The notes beneath the pieces were generated by a model. The model worked only from the letters and a program-made list of their open reading frames with translations. It was not told the DNA's origin and searched no databases. 8,071 bases of DNA from Thiotrichaceae bacterium (GTDB lineage: Bacteria > Pseudomonadota > Gammaproteobacteria > Thiotrichales > Thiotrichaceae). This document shows, in pieces, positions 1 to 7,281 of this stretch. A program made the translations under genes and the position numbers. The stretch is taken from assembly GCA_027024625.1 (NCBI GenBank), contig JALVRY010000330.1:3729-11799 (forward strand). The letters are read 5' to 3'. The stretch's first letter is position 1. Each line of letters starts with the position of its first letter.

Positions 1-549
1 GTTGTGAAGGGGGTGCTTACCTATTTAAAACAGGTAACACAAAAAATTCCCTTACCTGTGTTTTCTGTTAATTTATCTGGCCAGAGTCTCGATGAAGAAG
101 GTTTTTTAAAATTTGTTTTGGATGAGATCAGAGCGGCTGGAGTTCGTCCACAGATGTTATGTTTTGAAATAACAGAAACCGTTGCTATTATTAATATTGA
201 TTTGGCGATGGAATTTATTAAAACCTTGAAAGCGTTAGGCTGTAGCTTTTCTCTTGATGATTTTGGCACGGGGATGAGTTCTTTTGAATATTTGAAAACC
301 TTACCTGTTGACTATCTGAAAATTGACGGAAGTTTTGTGAAAGATATTGTGACTGATGATGTACAAAAAGCGATGGTTCAATCGATTAATCAGGTTGGTC
401 ATATGATGGGTATTCAAATTATTGCAGAATATGTCGAAAATGATGAAATAATTCAGGAATTACGTGAAATAGGTATAGACTATGGTCAAGGATATGGAAT
501 CTCCCGTCCGATGCCCTTATCTGACGCTATACAAAAGCATTATTTGTAA
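1..549 (+). CDS. EAL-domain cyclic-di-GMP phosphodiesterase, C-terminal part (5' end outside window)
   Basis: The frame is open from base 1 and ends at TAA 547-549, so about 182 C-terminal residues of a longer protein are present. They form most of an EAL domain, which hydrolyses cyclic-di-GMP to linear pGpG in the cytoplasm. Catalytic-core motifs appear in the usual order: NLSG (substrate/metal Asn), FEITET (metal Glu), SLDDFGTGMSSFEYL (paired Asp), LPVDYLKIDGSFV (Lys and Asp), AEYVEN (Glu) and GQGYGISRP (Gln). No key residue in this portion is replaced, so the domain is probably catalytically active. The EAL signature itself and any upstream GGDEF, PAS or sensor domains lie outside the window. 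The wording of the LPVDYLKIDGSFV and GQGYGISRP stretches is typical of GGDEF-EAL hybrid proteins, but that architecture is inference. A GTG at position 4 is only an in-frame codon and is not a credible start, because it would remove the first part of the domain. Confidence 0.93.
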   Translation, partial: VVKGVLTYLKQVTQKIPLPVFSVNLSGQSLDEEGFLKFVLDEIRAAGVRPQMLCFEITETVAIINIDLAMEFIKTLKALGCSFSLDDFGTGMSSFEYLKTLPVDYLKIDGSFVKDIVTDDVQKAMVQSINQVGHMMGIQIIAEYVENDEIIQELREIGIDYGQGYGISRPMPLSDAIQKHYL

Positions 550-565
550 TTTTGTCTTGCCATTT

Positions 566-594
566 TTGACTAATGCAAGCAGAAACTTTTATCC
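566..594 (+). promoter_or_regulatory. Possible promoter for the mlaA-mpl-ubiX cluster
   Basis: A good -35-like box, TTGACT (566-571), lies in the 71-bp gap after the EAL gene. A poor -10-like TTATCC follows at 589-594 with a 17-bp spacer, and TTTATC or TATCCC one base either side are no better. Only the -35 match is strong. The gap is large enough for a promoter, but the cluster could also be read through from the EAL gene, since no convincing terminator separates them. Confidence 0.25.
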
Positions 595-620
595 CAATAA
601 ATTAAATAATAAGCCGTGTC

Positions 621-1370
621 ATGAAAATATTACCCAAACCTCTAATTATTCTACTTGTTATTATTCCCATACTACTGTCGGTAAGCGCTTGCTCTTTCAA
701 TAAAGAAAGAAATGTTGTGCCCACAACGGATAAATTTGAGAATTATAATCGAAAGGTATTCCGTTTTAATAAAAAGCTGGATAAAGCAATCATTAAGCCT
801 ATTGCAAAAGGTTATAAAAAGATAATGCCTGATATTGTTGAGAAAGGAATCAGTAACTTTTTTTCCAACCTTGGTGATATAAAAAATGCCTTCAATAACC
901 TCTTACAGTTTAAACTGGTTGATGCAGGTAGTGATTTAACACGTTTTGCTTTTAACTCAACATTTGGTTTGGCAGGTTTTATTGATGTGGCATCAGGCCT
1001 ACAGATGGAAAAGCATAATGAAGACTTTGGTCAAACACTTGCAAAATGGGGAGTTAAGCCGGGAGCTTATGTGGTAATGCCATTCTTTGGACCATCAACA
1101 CTTAGAGACTCTTATAGCTTTTATGTCGATGTGGCAACAAATCCTACTGTATATTCAGATAAAAGTTTAGCTTATACAATTGTCAAAGGTGTTGATGCTC
1201 GTGCAAAGCTTTTAGGTACAGAAAAAATTCTTGAAGAAATCACGGTTGATGAATATGCATTAGTCAGAGATGCATGGCTACAAGAACGTGAGTATGAAAT
1301 TAAAGATGGTAATGTCGATGTTACTGAAAAAGAAGACTTAGCCAGTGAATTAGAAGCATTAGATAAGTAA
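621..1370 (+). CDS. mlaA: MlaA (VacJ) family outer-membrane lipoprotein, phospholipid asymmetry
   Basis: MlaA removes mislocalised phospholipids from the outer leaflet of the outer membrane and passes them to periplasmic MlaC and the inner-membrane MlaFEDB transporter. The 249 residues match the usual length (E. coli about 251). Residues 1-23 form a lipoprotein signal peptide ending in the lipobox SVSAC, with the lipidated cysteine at 24. Serine at +2 is compatible with Lol export to the outer membrane. The family opening FENYNRKVFRFN is at 39-50. A central block with DAGSDLTRFAFNSTFGLAGF is followed by HNEDFGQTLAKWGVKPGAYV and MPFFGPSTLRDS around 153-164, all classic MlaA signatures. The ATG at 621 gives a complete signal peptide, although the Shine-Dalgarno sequence in front of it is weak. 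The gene stops 10 bp before mpl. No other mla genes are in the window, which is normal because mlaA is often unlinked from mlaFEDCB. Confidence 0.95.
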   Translation: MKILPKPLIILLVIIPILLSVSACSFNKERNVVPTTDKFENYNRKVFRFNKKLDKAIIKPIAKGYKKIMPDIVEKGISNFFSNLGDIKNAFNNLLQFKLVDAGSDLTRFAFNSTFGLAGFIDVASGLQMEKHNEDFGQTLAKWGVKPGAYVVMPFFGPSTLRDSYSFYVDVATNPTVYSDKSLAYTIVKGVDARAKLLGTEKILEEITVDEYALVRDAWLQEREYEIKDGNVDVTEKEDLASELEALDK

Positions 1371-1380
1371 TAGGGTAAAA

Positions 1381-2736
1381 ATGAAAATACATATTTTGGG
1401 CATATGTGGCACTTTTATGGGTGGGATTGCGTTATTGGCTCGTGAAACAGGTGTTGAGGTAACGGGGTCTGATGCCAATGTTTATCCACCGATGAGTACT
1501 ATGCTAGAAGAGCAGGGGGTGAGTATATCGGATGGTTATAGTGCAGATCATTTTACGGATGATACAGATTGCATTGTTGTCGGTAATGCAATGAAACGTG
1601 GTATTGATGCAGTCGAAACTATGTTGAATAAGAATTTAAGCTATACCTCTGGTCCACAATGGCTACATGAAAATATATTAAAAGATCGCTGGGTATTAGC
1701 TGTAGCAGGAACACACGGTAAAACAACAACGGCAAGTATGTTAGCGTGGATTCTTGAATATGCGGGTTTAAATCCTGGCTTCTTAATTGGCGGTGTGCCA
1801 GAAAATTTTGGCTTATCGGCTCGTTTGGGGGATTCGCCTTTTTTTGTTGTGGAAGCCGATGAATATGATACGGCTTTCTTCGATAAGCGCTCTAAATTTG
1901 TTCATTATCACCCCCGCACTGCCGTATTGAATAATCTTGAGTTTGATCATGCAGATATATTTCCTGATTTGCAGGCAATTAAAACGCAATTTCACCATTT
2001 AGTTAGAACGATTCCCAGTGAAGGCCTGATTGTCAATAATGCAAGTGAAGATAATTTACAAGATGTATTAGATATGGGTTGTTGGACACCAGTGGAGTCA
2101 TTCTCAGCGAATACGAATGATTCGGCGTGGTCTGCAAATTATCTGAATGCAGATGGTTCAGAGTTTGATGTTATATTTGAAGGCGAAAAGCAAGGAACAA
2201 TCCACTGGAATGAACTTGGTGCCCACAGTGTCAGTAATGGATTGGCGGCTATTGCCGCAGCTCGTCATGCTGGTGTTCCTGTTGATCAAGCTATTGCAGC
2301 CTTGTCAGAATTCAAAGGTGTTAAACGTCGAATGCAATTGCGTGGTGAAGTGAACAATGTGCGTGTTTATGATGACTTTGCCCATCACCCAACCGCTATT
2401 GAAACAACACTAAAGGGACTACGAGCCAGTATTGGTAGCAGTCGGATTATTGCTATCCTAGAACCTCGCTCTAATACGATGAGAATGGGTATGCATAAGG
2501 ATAAAATTGCAAACTCATTGACAGCAGCGGATCAAGTCATTATGTATCAGCCAGAAGGACTTGATTGGGATATGGGAGATGTTATTGCTTCCTTAGGAGA
2601 TAAAGGAACATTGCTAACAAATGTAGATGACATAGTTCAAATGGTTGCCAATATATCACAATCGGGGGATCATGTGCTTGTGATGAGTAATGGTGGCTTT
2701 GACGGAATCCATGATAAGTTATTGGCTAGTTTGTAG
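1381..2736 (+). CDS. mpl: UDP-N-acetylmuramate:L-alanyl-gamma-D-glutamyl-meso-diaminopimelate ligase
   Basis: Mpl is the murein-recycling ligase. It joins the tripeptide L-Ala-gamma-D-Glu-meso-DAP recovered from old peptidoglycan directly to UDP-MurNAc, using ATP, in the cytoplasm. The 451 residues fit the family (E. coli about 457) and show the three Mur-ligase domains. The N-terminal Rossmann segment has GICGTFMG (7-14) and the Mpl-specific SDANVYPPMST (30-40). The central ATPase has the P-loop GTHGKTTT (110-117), then EADEYDTAFFDKR (158-170) and NNLEFDHADIF. The C-terminal domain carries YDDFAHHPTA (330-339). SDANVYPPM and EADEYDTAFFDKRSKF separate Mpl from MurC. The ATG at 1381 is preceded by a GGGTAAAA stretch (1373-1380) that serves poorly as a ribosome site, and coupling to mlaA 10 bp upstream is likely. 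ubiX starts 8 bp after its stop, an order also seen in pseudomonads. Confidence 0.97.
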   Translation: MKIHILGICGTFMGGIALLARETGVEVTGSDANVYPPMSTMLEEQGVSISDGYSADHFTDDTDCIVVGNAMKRGIDAVETMLNKNLSYTSGPQWLHENILKDRWVLAVAGTHGKTTTASMLAWILEYAGLNPGFLIGGVPENFGLSARLGDSPFFVVEADEYDTAFFDKRSKFVHYHPRTAVLNNLEFDHADIFPDLQAIKTQFHHLVRTIPSEGLIVNNASEDNLQDVLDMGCWTPVESFSANTNDSAWSANYLNADGSEFDVIFEGEKQGTIHWNELGAHSVSNGLAAIAAARHAGVPVDQAIAALSEFKGVKRRMQLRGEVNNVRVYDDFAHHPTAIETTLKGLRASIGSSRIIAILEPRSNTMRMGMHKDKIANSLTAADQVIMYQPEGLDWDMGDVIASLGDKGTLLTNVDDIVQMVANISQSGDHVLVMSNGGFDGIHDKLLASL

Positions 2737-2744
2737 AGTCAATC

Positions 2745-3365
2745 ATGCCTAATTCTTTTTATCCTATTAAAACCGTTACGCTAATCATGACGGGAGCATC
2801 GGGTGCTCAATATGGTTTAAGGCTACTAGAAGAATTAATCAATGCAAAAATAAAAGTCTACCTGCTTTTATCTCGCCCTGCTCAAGTTGTTATTAATATG
2901 GAGACGGACTTAAAGTTACCTTCTAGAGCAAAAGATATAGCTCAGTTTTTTGCAAAGCGATATTCCGCAGATGAAGGGCAACTCAGTGTTTTTGAGAAAG
3001 AACAGTGGTTAGCACCAATTGCCAGTGGCTCTGGTGTGGCGGATGCTACGGTTGTTTGCCCTTGTACGACAGGAACATTATCATCAATTGCAATAGGGAG
3101 TAGTCGCAATTTATTAGAGCGTGCAGCAGATGTTGCCTTAAAAGAGAGAAAGCAACTAATTCTTGTTGTTAGAGAAACGCCATTATCAGAAATTCATCTT
3201 GAAAATATGTTAAAGCTAGCTCGAATGGGAGCAACAATTATGCCAGCGAATCCTGGGTTTTATCATTCACCTAAAACTCTTGACGATATTGTTGATTTTA
3301 TGGTGGCACGTTTGCTGGATCATTTAAACTTAGACCACAAATTGTTGCCTATGTGGGGGGAATAG
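2745..3365 (+). CDS. ubiX: UbiX flavin prenyltransferase
   Basis: UbiX joins a dimethylallyl group to reduced FMN to make prenyl-FMN, the cofactor of the UbiD decarboxylase in ubiquinone synthesis. It is a soluble flavodoxin-like homododecamer in known members. The 206 residues match the longer (Pseudomonas-type) form. The FMN-binding GASGA is at 17-21, IASGSG at 92-97 and CPCTTG at 105-110. These are followed by SSRNLLERAADVALKER, VVRETPLS around R143-E144, and PANPGFYH (167-174) holding the conserved tyrosine. The C-terminus MWGE is also typical. The ATG at 2745 lies 8 bp after the mpl stop, with no clear Shine-Dalgarno sequence, which suggests translational coupling. The next in-frame ATG, within MTGASGA, would delete the first beta strand and is unlikely. 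ubiD is not in this window. Confidence 0.96.
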   Translation: MPNSFYPIKTVTLIMTGASGAQYGLRLLEELINAKIKVYLLLSRPAQVVINMETDLKLPSRAKDIAQFFAKRYSADEGQLSVFEKEQWLAPIASGSGVADATVVCPCTTGTLSSIAIGSSRNLLERAADVALKERKQLILVVRETPLSEIHLENMLKLARMGATIMPANPGFYHSPKTLDDIVDFMVARLLDHLNLDHKLLPMWGE

Positions 3366-3443
3366 AATGCGGCAGTCTTATGTATAAGGCCTCCAATCTT
3401 GATATATCTGTCTCATTTGAATTATTTCTTTATGATTTTCTCA

Positions 3444-3472
3444 TTGCTAAAATATAAGCAAAGGCTTATATT
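3444..3472 (+). promoter_or_regulatory. Probable sigma-70 promoter of the thioredoxin-family gene
   Basis: A -35-like TTGCTA (3444-3449) and a -10-like TATATT (3467-3472, five of six consensus bases) are separated by exactly 17 bp. A start near 3479 would leave a leader of about 30 bases before the GTG at 3508, including the Shine-Dalgarno sequence. The position, in the 142-bp gap after ubiX, fits an independent transcription unit. The call rests on sequence match alone. Confidence 0.45.
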
Positions 3473-3473
3473 T
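3450..3473. repeat. Perfect 10-bp inverted repeat overlapping the promoter (operator-like)
   Basis: AAATATAAGC (3450-3459) and GCTTATATTT (3464-3473) are exact reverse complements around the 4-base centre AAAG. The repeat fills the spacer between the predicted -35 and -10 boxes and covers the -10, the usual place for a repressor operator. As an alternative it could be a weak AT-rich hairpin terminator for ubiX, but its stem has few GC pairs and only a short T run at its end. No known regulator motif is recognised. Confidence 0.5.
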
Positions 3474-3490
3474 CGTTCACAAACTAACTA

Positions 3491-3502
3491 AGGATAAGGA
3501 GA
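3491..3502 (+). promoter_or_regulatory. Ribosome binding site supporting a GTG start
   Basis: The purine-rich AGGATAAGGAGA contains a near-consensus Shine-Dalgarno core, AAGGAG (3496-3501). It lies about 6 bases before GTG 3508 and fixes that GTG as the start codon. It is the best ribosome site in the window. Confidence 0.75.
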
Positions 3503-3507
3503 GTGTA

Positions 3508-3888
3508 GTGGCAACTATTGATCTAACAGGTGATGCTTTTGAAGAAACGATCACAGGGAACGATATTGTTATTGTTGATTATTGGGCAGAATGGTGTGGC
3601 CCTTGTAAGTCATTTGGTCCAATTTTTGAGAGTGTTTCTAATAAAGAAGAGTATAGTGATATTGTTTTTGCAAAAGTTAATACTGAAGTAGAACAAGAGC
3701 TAGCTGCGCATTTTCAAATTCGTTCAATTCCAACATTGATGGTATTTCGTGAACAGGTTGTTTTGTTTGCAAATCCTGGAATGCTAAGTGAATCTCAGTT
3801 GATCGAATTGATTGGTCAGATTAAAGCTGTGGATATGGAAAAAGTACACGCTGAGATCAAAGAGAAGGAAGCTGAGCAGAAATCGTAG
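3508..3888 (+). CDS. Thioredoxin-family protein with a WCGPC active site and charged C-terminal tail
   Basis: This is a single-domain thioredoxin fold that should reduce or exchange disulfides in the cytoplasm, as no signal peptide is present. The redox motif WCGPCK places the cysteines at 30 and 33. The buried aspartate of the VDYWA strand is at 24 and the cis-proline of RSIPT at 75, so all catalytic features of a true thioredoxin are there. The 126 residues exceed a standard thioredoxin (about 109). The excess is a Lys/Glu-rich helical tail from about residue 108 (MEKVHAEIKEKEAEQKS). The motif WAEWCGPCKSFGPIFE and the region before LSESQLIELI diverge enough from TrxA that it is probably a secondary thioredoxin rather than the housekeeping one, which is inference. 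GTG is the start because of the strong Shine-Dalgarno sequence. The gene has its own promoter and converges on mscL. Confidence 0.9.
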   Translation: MATIDLTGDAFEETITGNDIVIVDYWAEWCGPCKSFGPIFESVSNKEEYSDIVFAKVNTEVEQELAAHFQIRSIPTLMVFREQVVLFANPGMLSESQLIELIGQIKAVDMEKVHAEIKEKEAEQKS

Positions 3889-3905
3889 TATAAAGAAGTG
3901 CTGTA

Positions 3906-3937
3906 CTGAAATTGATTTCAGGTGGTCTCAAAAGACC
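3906..3937. repeat. Two short hairpins downstream of the thioredoxin-family gene
   Basis: CTGAAAT (3906-3912) pairs perfectly with ATTTCAG (3915-3921) around a 2-base centre. GGTCT (3924-3928) pairs with AGACC (3933-3937) around CAAA. Neither is followed by a clear T tract on either strand, so they are recorded as structure rather than as terminators. Confidence 0.4.
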
Positions 3938-3942
3938 CTTCA

Positions 3943-3971
3943 GGATAACCTTAATTTTATTAAGGTTATCC
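3943..3971. terminator. Strong stem-loop between convergent genes, probable bidirectional terminator
   Basis: GGATAACCTTAA (3943-3954) and TTAAGGTTATCC (3960-3971) form a perfect 12-bp stem with the 5-base loop TTTTA. It lies 54 bp after the thioredoxin-family stop and 15 bp after the mscL stop, so it can serve transcripts from both sides. No long U tract follows on either strand, so it is not a textbook intrinsic terminator. It could also act as a 3'-end stabiliser. Confidence 0.6.
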
Positions 3972-3986
3972 CTTGTCTGTGAAGGT

Positions 3987-4376
3987 TTACTGCTTCTTCA
4001 GTACATCTCTAATTTCTACTAATAAGTCTTCAGTACTTGGGCCAGCAGGCTTTTCTTCCTCTACCTTTTTTGCTTTGTTGATCATTTTGATAATCATGAA
4101 TATTACAAAAGCGACAATTAAGAAATCAATGACAGTCTGAATAAATGATCCGTAGTTAAGCGTAACAGCAGGTGCTTCACCGACGGCTTCTTTGAGTACA
4201 TAGGACAAATCAGAAAAGTCAACACCTCCCATTAAAACACCAATAGGAGGCATAATGACGTCATTGACAAGAGATGAAACCATTTTACCAACAGCACCTC
4301 CAATTATGATACCAACAGCCATGTCGACCAAGCTACCTTTCATTGCAAATTCTTTAAATTCAGAGATCATACCCAT
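3987..4376 (-). CDS. mscL: Large-conductance mechanosensitive channel MscL
   Basis: MscL is the homopentameric inner-membrane valve that opens under membrane tension to release solutes during hypo-osmotic shock. The 129 residues align without gaps to the start of E. coli MscL (136 aa). [20 protein letters not shown] contains the amphipathic N-terminal helix and the start of TM1, with the pore-constriction glycine at 22. [19 protein letters not shown] follows, then a periplasmic loop, then TM2 ([20 protein letters not shown], about 75-94). The C-terminal bundle helix ends in [14 protein letters not shown]. The ATG at 4376 gives the family N-terminus, and an AAAGGA lies about 10 bases upstream. 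The second ATG, two codons on, would be further still from that site. The gene is transcribed towards the thioredoxin-family gene and away from the macroglobulin-like gene. Confidence 0.97.
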   Translation of the reverse strand: MGMISEFKEFAMKGSLVDMAVGIIIGGAVGKMVSSLVNDVIMPPIGVLMGGVDFSDLSYVLKEAVGEAPAVTLNYGSFIQTVIDFLIVAFVIFMIIKMINKAKKVEEEKPAGPSTEDLLVEIRDVLKKQ

Positions 4377-4412
4377 GAGATGAGAGTCCTTTCGTTTGTT
4401 ATTAAAAACACG

Positions 4413-4442
4413 AGTATAGAAGAAGAGTTTATTTTTTTTTAA
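4413..4442 (-). promoter_or_regulatory. Possible mscL promoter
   Basis: On the minus strand, TTAAAA (4442-4437) and TATACT (4418-4413, five of six consensus bases) are separated by 18 bp that include an A tract. A start near 4406 would give a leader of about 30 bases. The -10 box is good and the -35 only fair. The rest of the 169-bp divergent gap up to 4545 is AT-rich. It holds several -10-like AT stretches facing the macroglobulin-like gene but no convincing paired promoter. Confidence 0.35.
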
Positions 4443-4545
4443 TTGTGATAAATCTTGTTACAAATATTTAAACTTACTGCTTCAATTTTGATCTCAAGCC
4501 TAAATATTCACACTTGAAATTGTATACATCTGATATATTTCACCC

Positions 4546-7281
4546 ATGATAAAATTCATTTTTACCTTTTTGCTTTCTTTCATTATTGCTTCACCGCTTT
4601 TTGCTGAAAATATCGCGACTGATTTATCACCAAAAAAAGAAAGTGCAGTGCATGCATTGCTCCAGCTTGAAATTATTGATGTGAGTGAAAAATGGTTAGG
4701 CAAGCGTAAAGCGATTGCTATAGAATTTTCGCAACAGTTAGTGGCTGAAAAGAACTATGATAGCTTTGTTACTGTAACAGAAAATGGTATTGCACTTGAT
4801 GGTCATTGGGTGCAATCAAAGGATTTAAAATATCTCTATTTTAGTAATATTAAGCCCAATAATAAATATGAAATATTTGTTAGGCCGGGGCTTGAATCAA
4901 AAAATAAATTAAAACTCTTAGCTCCAAAGCACTTTAGCCTACACAGCCAAGCTATAACGCCAAGTATTAAGTTCTTAAACAAAAAACAAACGTATTCTAT
5001 TGAACACTTTTCTGGTATCAAGTTACAGAGCGTTGGAACTTTGAATCAGAGGGTGAGTATTTATAGGTTGGATGAGAATGAAGTACTTAAGATGGCTAAC
5101 AAATTACAAGAAATGCCAGATTTATCTACTTGGTCATTATCCACCATTGATGCTCTATTTACCTTAGAGCAACAAAAAACAATAGTTCACTCTCAATCTG
5201 ACAGGCTAAAAGCAAATGATATAATTAATCTTGATAAAGGCAACCAAGCCGGCTTTTACCTTATTTTAGTAACAGCCAAGACGGTAGACGGCAATGAGCT
5301 TAAAAGTCGAAGCTATTTTTCATTAGCTGACTTCGATGTAAATGTTAAAAGTTTAAATAATCGAGTAGAGGTTTTATCTTATTCAAATACTAAGGCGGAA
5401 CTACTGGCGGACACATCGTTGCAGCTTATTACGAAGGATAAATTGCACAAAGGGAAAACAGATGAGGCAGGCTATAAGGTTTTTTCTGGTGAAAAAGCAC
5501 AATGGCTAATTGCGGAGCATAGTAATCAGTTTGTACTAAAGAGAATTCCACTTAGAAAGCTAAGTTATAGTAAATTACCCACTGAATTGGCTAAAGTATT
5601 TTTGAAGAAAAAAATATACCAATTAGGTAGCCAACTTGAATTCTCAATTTTACTTCGAGATGTAAATAATCAAGCAGTTTCAGATCAAATACTACGTGTT
5701 GATCTGCTCGACTCAGATAAAAATATTATAAAAACACAAACGATGTTGACCTCCGATTTAGGAGTTGCTTCCAGTATTTTTCAATTGCCTGAAATGCCAG
5801 TCGTGGATAATGAAGATACGTCTAAAATTCACACATGGTTTATTCGTGTCTCTCACAATGATGGAAATGGTAATTCTCAGATTACATCTGAAAAGATTTA
5901 TACATCAGCGATAAATTATCCCGATGCAAACGTAGAACTTATATCGGATACATCAATATTTTATAAGGGAGATAAAGTTAAATTTAAAATAAAGGGGGAC
6001 TTTGGCAAAGGTAATGATGCAAGTAATAGTGTTGTTAAAATGAAGCAAAATATTACTTGGGAGCAGTTCGCTTCAGAACGCTATAAAGATTTTAGTTTTG
6101 GAATCCCTTTTGATAAAACCTTGCAAGGCAAGAGTGTAATTAAAAAAGTACAGTTAGATGAGGCTGGGCAGGCAGAATTTATTCTGCCTAAAATCAAAAA
6201 TATTATTAACTCTGTTTTATCTGTACAAGTTCAAGGTGATTTGCAGATAGAAGACTCGTCCATAGCCAGCGATTCCAAGTTGCTCACATATTGGCCAGAA
6301 AAAGAGATTATAGGTGTTCGCTCTTTAACTTGGGGAAGTGAAGATATTGCCTTAGGCATCACGTTTGAAATTATTAATGTTGACTCAATGGATGCTCTTC
6401 ATGCAGTAGAGAATTTAGATGTTAAGGTTTATAAGGAAAATGCAGATTGGGTGTATTCTGATGAACAAGGTTGGTTTAAGAAAGAGAACACTTCAAAAGA
6501 GGCCATAGAAGAAAAAACATTATCATTGCTTTCTGACGATGTGGGCAGCTTAGACTTAGCTTTAGACGCTGGAAATTATAGGATGGAGATTAGAAATCCT
6601 GAAACAGACTTGCTTACAGTATATCTATTCTCATTAGGTAGGAGTGTAGATAGTGATTTGCCGCCTGATCAATTAAAGCTGTCTTTAAATAAATTGGCGT
6701 ATAAACCAGATGATACATTGTTATTATCCATTGAGTCTGTTTATTCTGGTGTGGCAAATATCCGTTTAGAATCTGAAAATGCAAGCTATGATATTGGAAA
6801 ACTAGATTTAGTGAGAGGAGAAAATAAACTAAAAATTTCATTAGATAAACTTAAAAATGACAAGAGCTTCCCCAAACATTTTCTTGAACAAGGCCTTAGA
6901 CTTTATGCAACTGCTTTTTATCAATATGATGGACAAGTGTTTTCCTCAAAAGGGAAGATTACCCTTCCTATTCAGAAAAAAAATAAAGTCTTAGTTGTTT
7001 CATTAGTGAATAATAAAAATACTGCTATTTTGCACTCGGATGAGTATAAGAATATATCAGCAGTTCTTGTTCTTAGAAAGATAAACGCCACTAGTATCAA
7101 TGGAATGGATTCTGATAAAAAAGATCAAATAATGCAAACAACAATATTTGATGAAAATGGAGATGCGATTCTTAATAATAAAGAGGCAAAGTTATTGAAA
7201 GATTACAATTACCAAGCCAGTTTATATTTTGCTAATGAATTAGTTGATAAGGTGAATATAAGCTTCGCAGAAACACCTTAA
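4546..7281 (+). CDS. Secreted alpha-2-macroglobulin-like protein, macroglobulin domains only (no thioester)
   Basis: The 911-residue product begins with a Sec signal peptide: a hydrophobic core at 3-18, with likely cleavage after SPLFA at residue 20. There is no lipobox, so it should be soluble in the periplasm or exported. The body is beta-rich and resembles the first half of bacterial alpha-2-macroglobulins (YfhM/YfaS type). GFYLILVTAK (236-245) is followed by SYFSLADFDVNVKS. A macroglobulin strand VFLKKKIYQLGSQLEF (from 351) stands for the usual R.iYRPG signature. LTYWPEKEIIGVR is at 580-592, then YSDEQGWFKK and GNYRMEIRNPETDLL, and DQLKLSLNKLAYKPDDT at 708-724. Full family members run to about 1500-1900 residues, with a bait region and a CxEQ thioester domain. 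Here the protein ends before that part, and it contains no cysteine at all. A protease-trapping role is therefore doubtful. The partner pbpC is not adjacent. No Shine-Dalgarno sequence precedes ATG 4546. Family assignment is from remembered motifs and is moderately sure. Confidence 0.75.
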   Translation: MIKFIFTFLLSFIIASPLFAENIATDLSPKKESAVHALLQLEIIDVSEKWLGKRKAIAIEFSQQLVAEKNYDSFVTVTENGIALDGHWVQSKDLKYLYFSNIKPNNKYEIFVRPGLESKNKLKLLAPKHFSLHSQAITPSIKFLNKKQTYSIEHFSGIKLQSVGTLNQRVSIYRLDENEVLKMANKLQEMPDLSTWSLSTIDALFTLEQQKTIVHSQSDRLKANDIINLDKGNQAGFYLILVTAKTVDGNELKSRSYFSLADFDVNVKSLNNRVEVLSYSNTKAELLADTSLQLITKDKLHKGKTDEAGYKVFSGEKAQWLIAEHSNQFVLKRIPLRKLSYSKLPTELAKVFLKKKIYQLGSQLEFSILLRDVNNQAVSDQILRVDLLDSDKNIIKTQTMLTSDLGVASSIFQLPEMPVVDNEDTSKIHTWFIRVSHNDGNGNSQITSEKIYTSAINYPDANVELISDTSIFYKGDKVKFKIKGDFGKGNDASNSVVKMKQNITWEQFASERYKDFSFGIPFDKTLQGKSVIKKVQLDEAGQAEFILPKIKNIINSVLSVQVQGDLQIEDSSIASDSKLLTYWPEKEIIGVRSLTWGSEDIALGITFEIINVDSMDALHAVENLDVKVYKENADWVYSDEQGWFKKENTSKEAIEEKTLSLLSDDVGSLDLALDAGNYRMEIRNPETDLLTVYLFSLGRSVDSDLPPDQLKLSLNKLAYKPDDTLLLSIESVYSGVANIRLESENASYDIGKLDLVRGENKLKISLDKLKNDKSFPKHFLEQGLRLYATAFYQYDGQVFSSKGKITLPIQKKNKVLVVSLVNNKNTAILHSDEYKNISAVLVLRKINATSINGMDSDKKDQIMQTTIFDENGDAILNNKEAKLLKDYNYQASLYFANELVDKVNISFAETP

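Noticed and set aside
21..269. 82-codon minus-strand frame
   Set aside because: It is antisense to the conserved EAL domain, which fully explains the stretch.
482..703. 73-codon plus-strand frame spanning the EAL end and mlaA start
   Set aside because: It overlaps two real genes in another frame and disagrees with the mlaA signal peptide.
2147..2353. 68-codon plus-strand frame inside mpl
   Set aside because: It is an out-of-frame shadow of the conserved Mpl C-terminal region.
4442..4465. CRP-like site (TTGTGAT followed by TTACAA) upstream of the macroglobulin-like gene
   Set aside because: Only the left half-site TGTGA fits. The right half does not match TCACA at the required spacing.
4500..4703. 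67-codon minus-strand frame over the start of the macroglobulin-like gene
   Set aside because: It is antisense to the signal peptide region and has no ribosome site or family resemblance.
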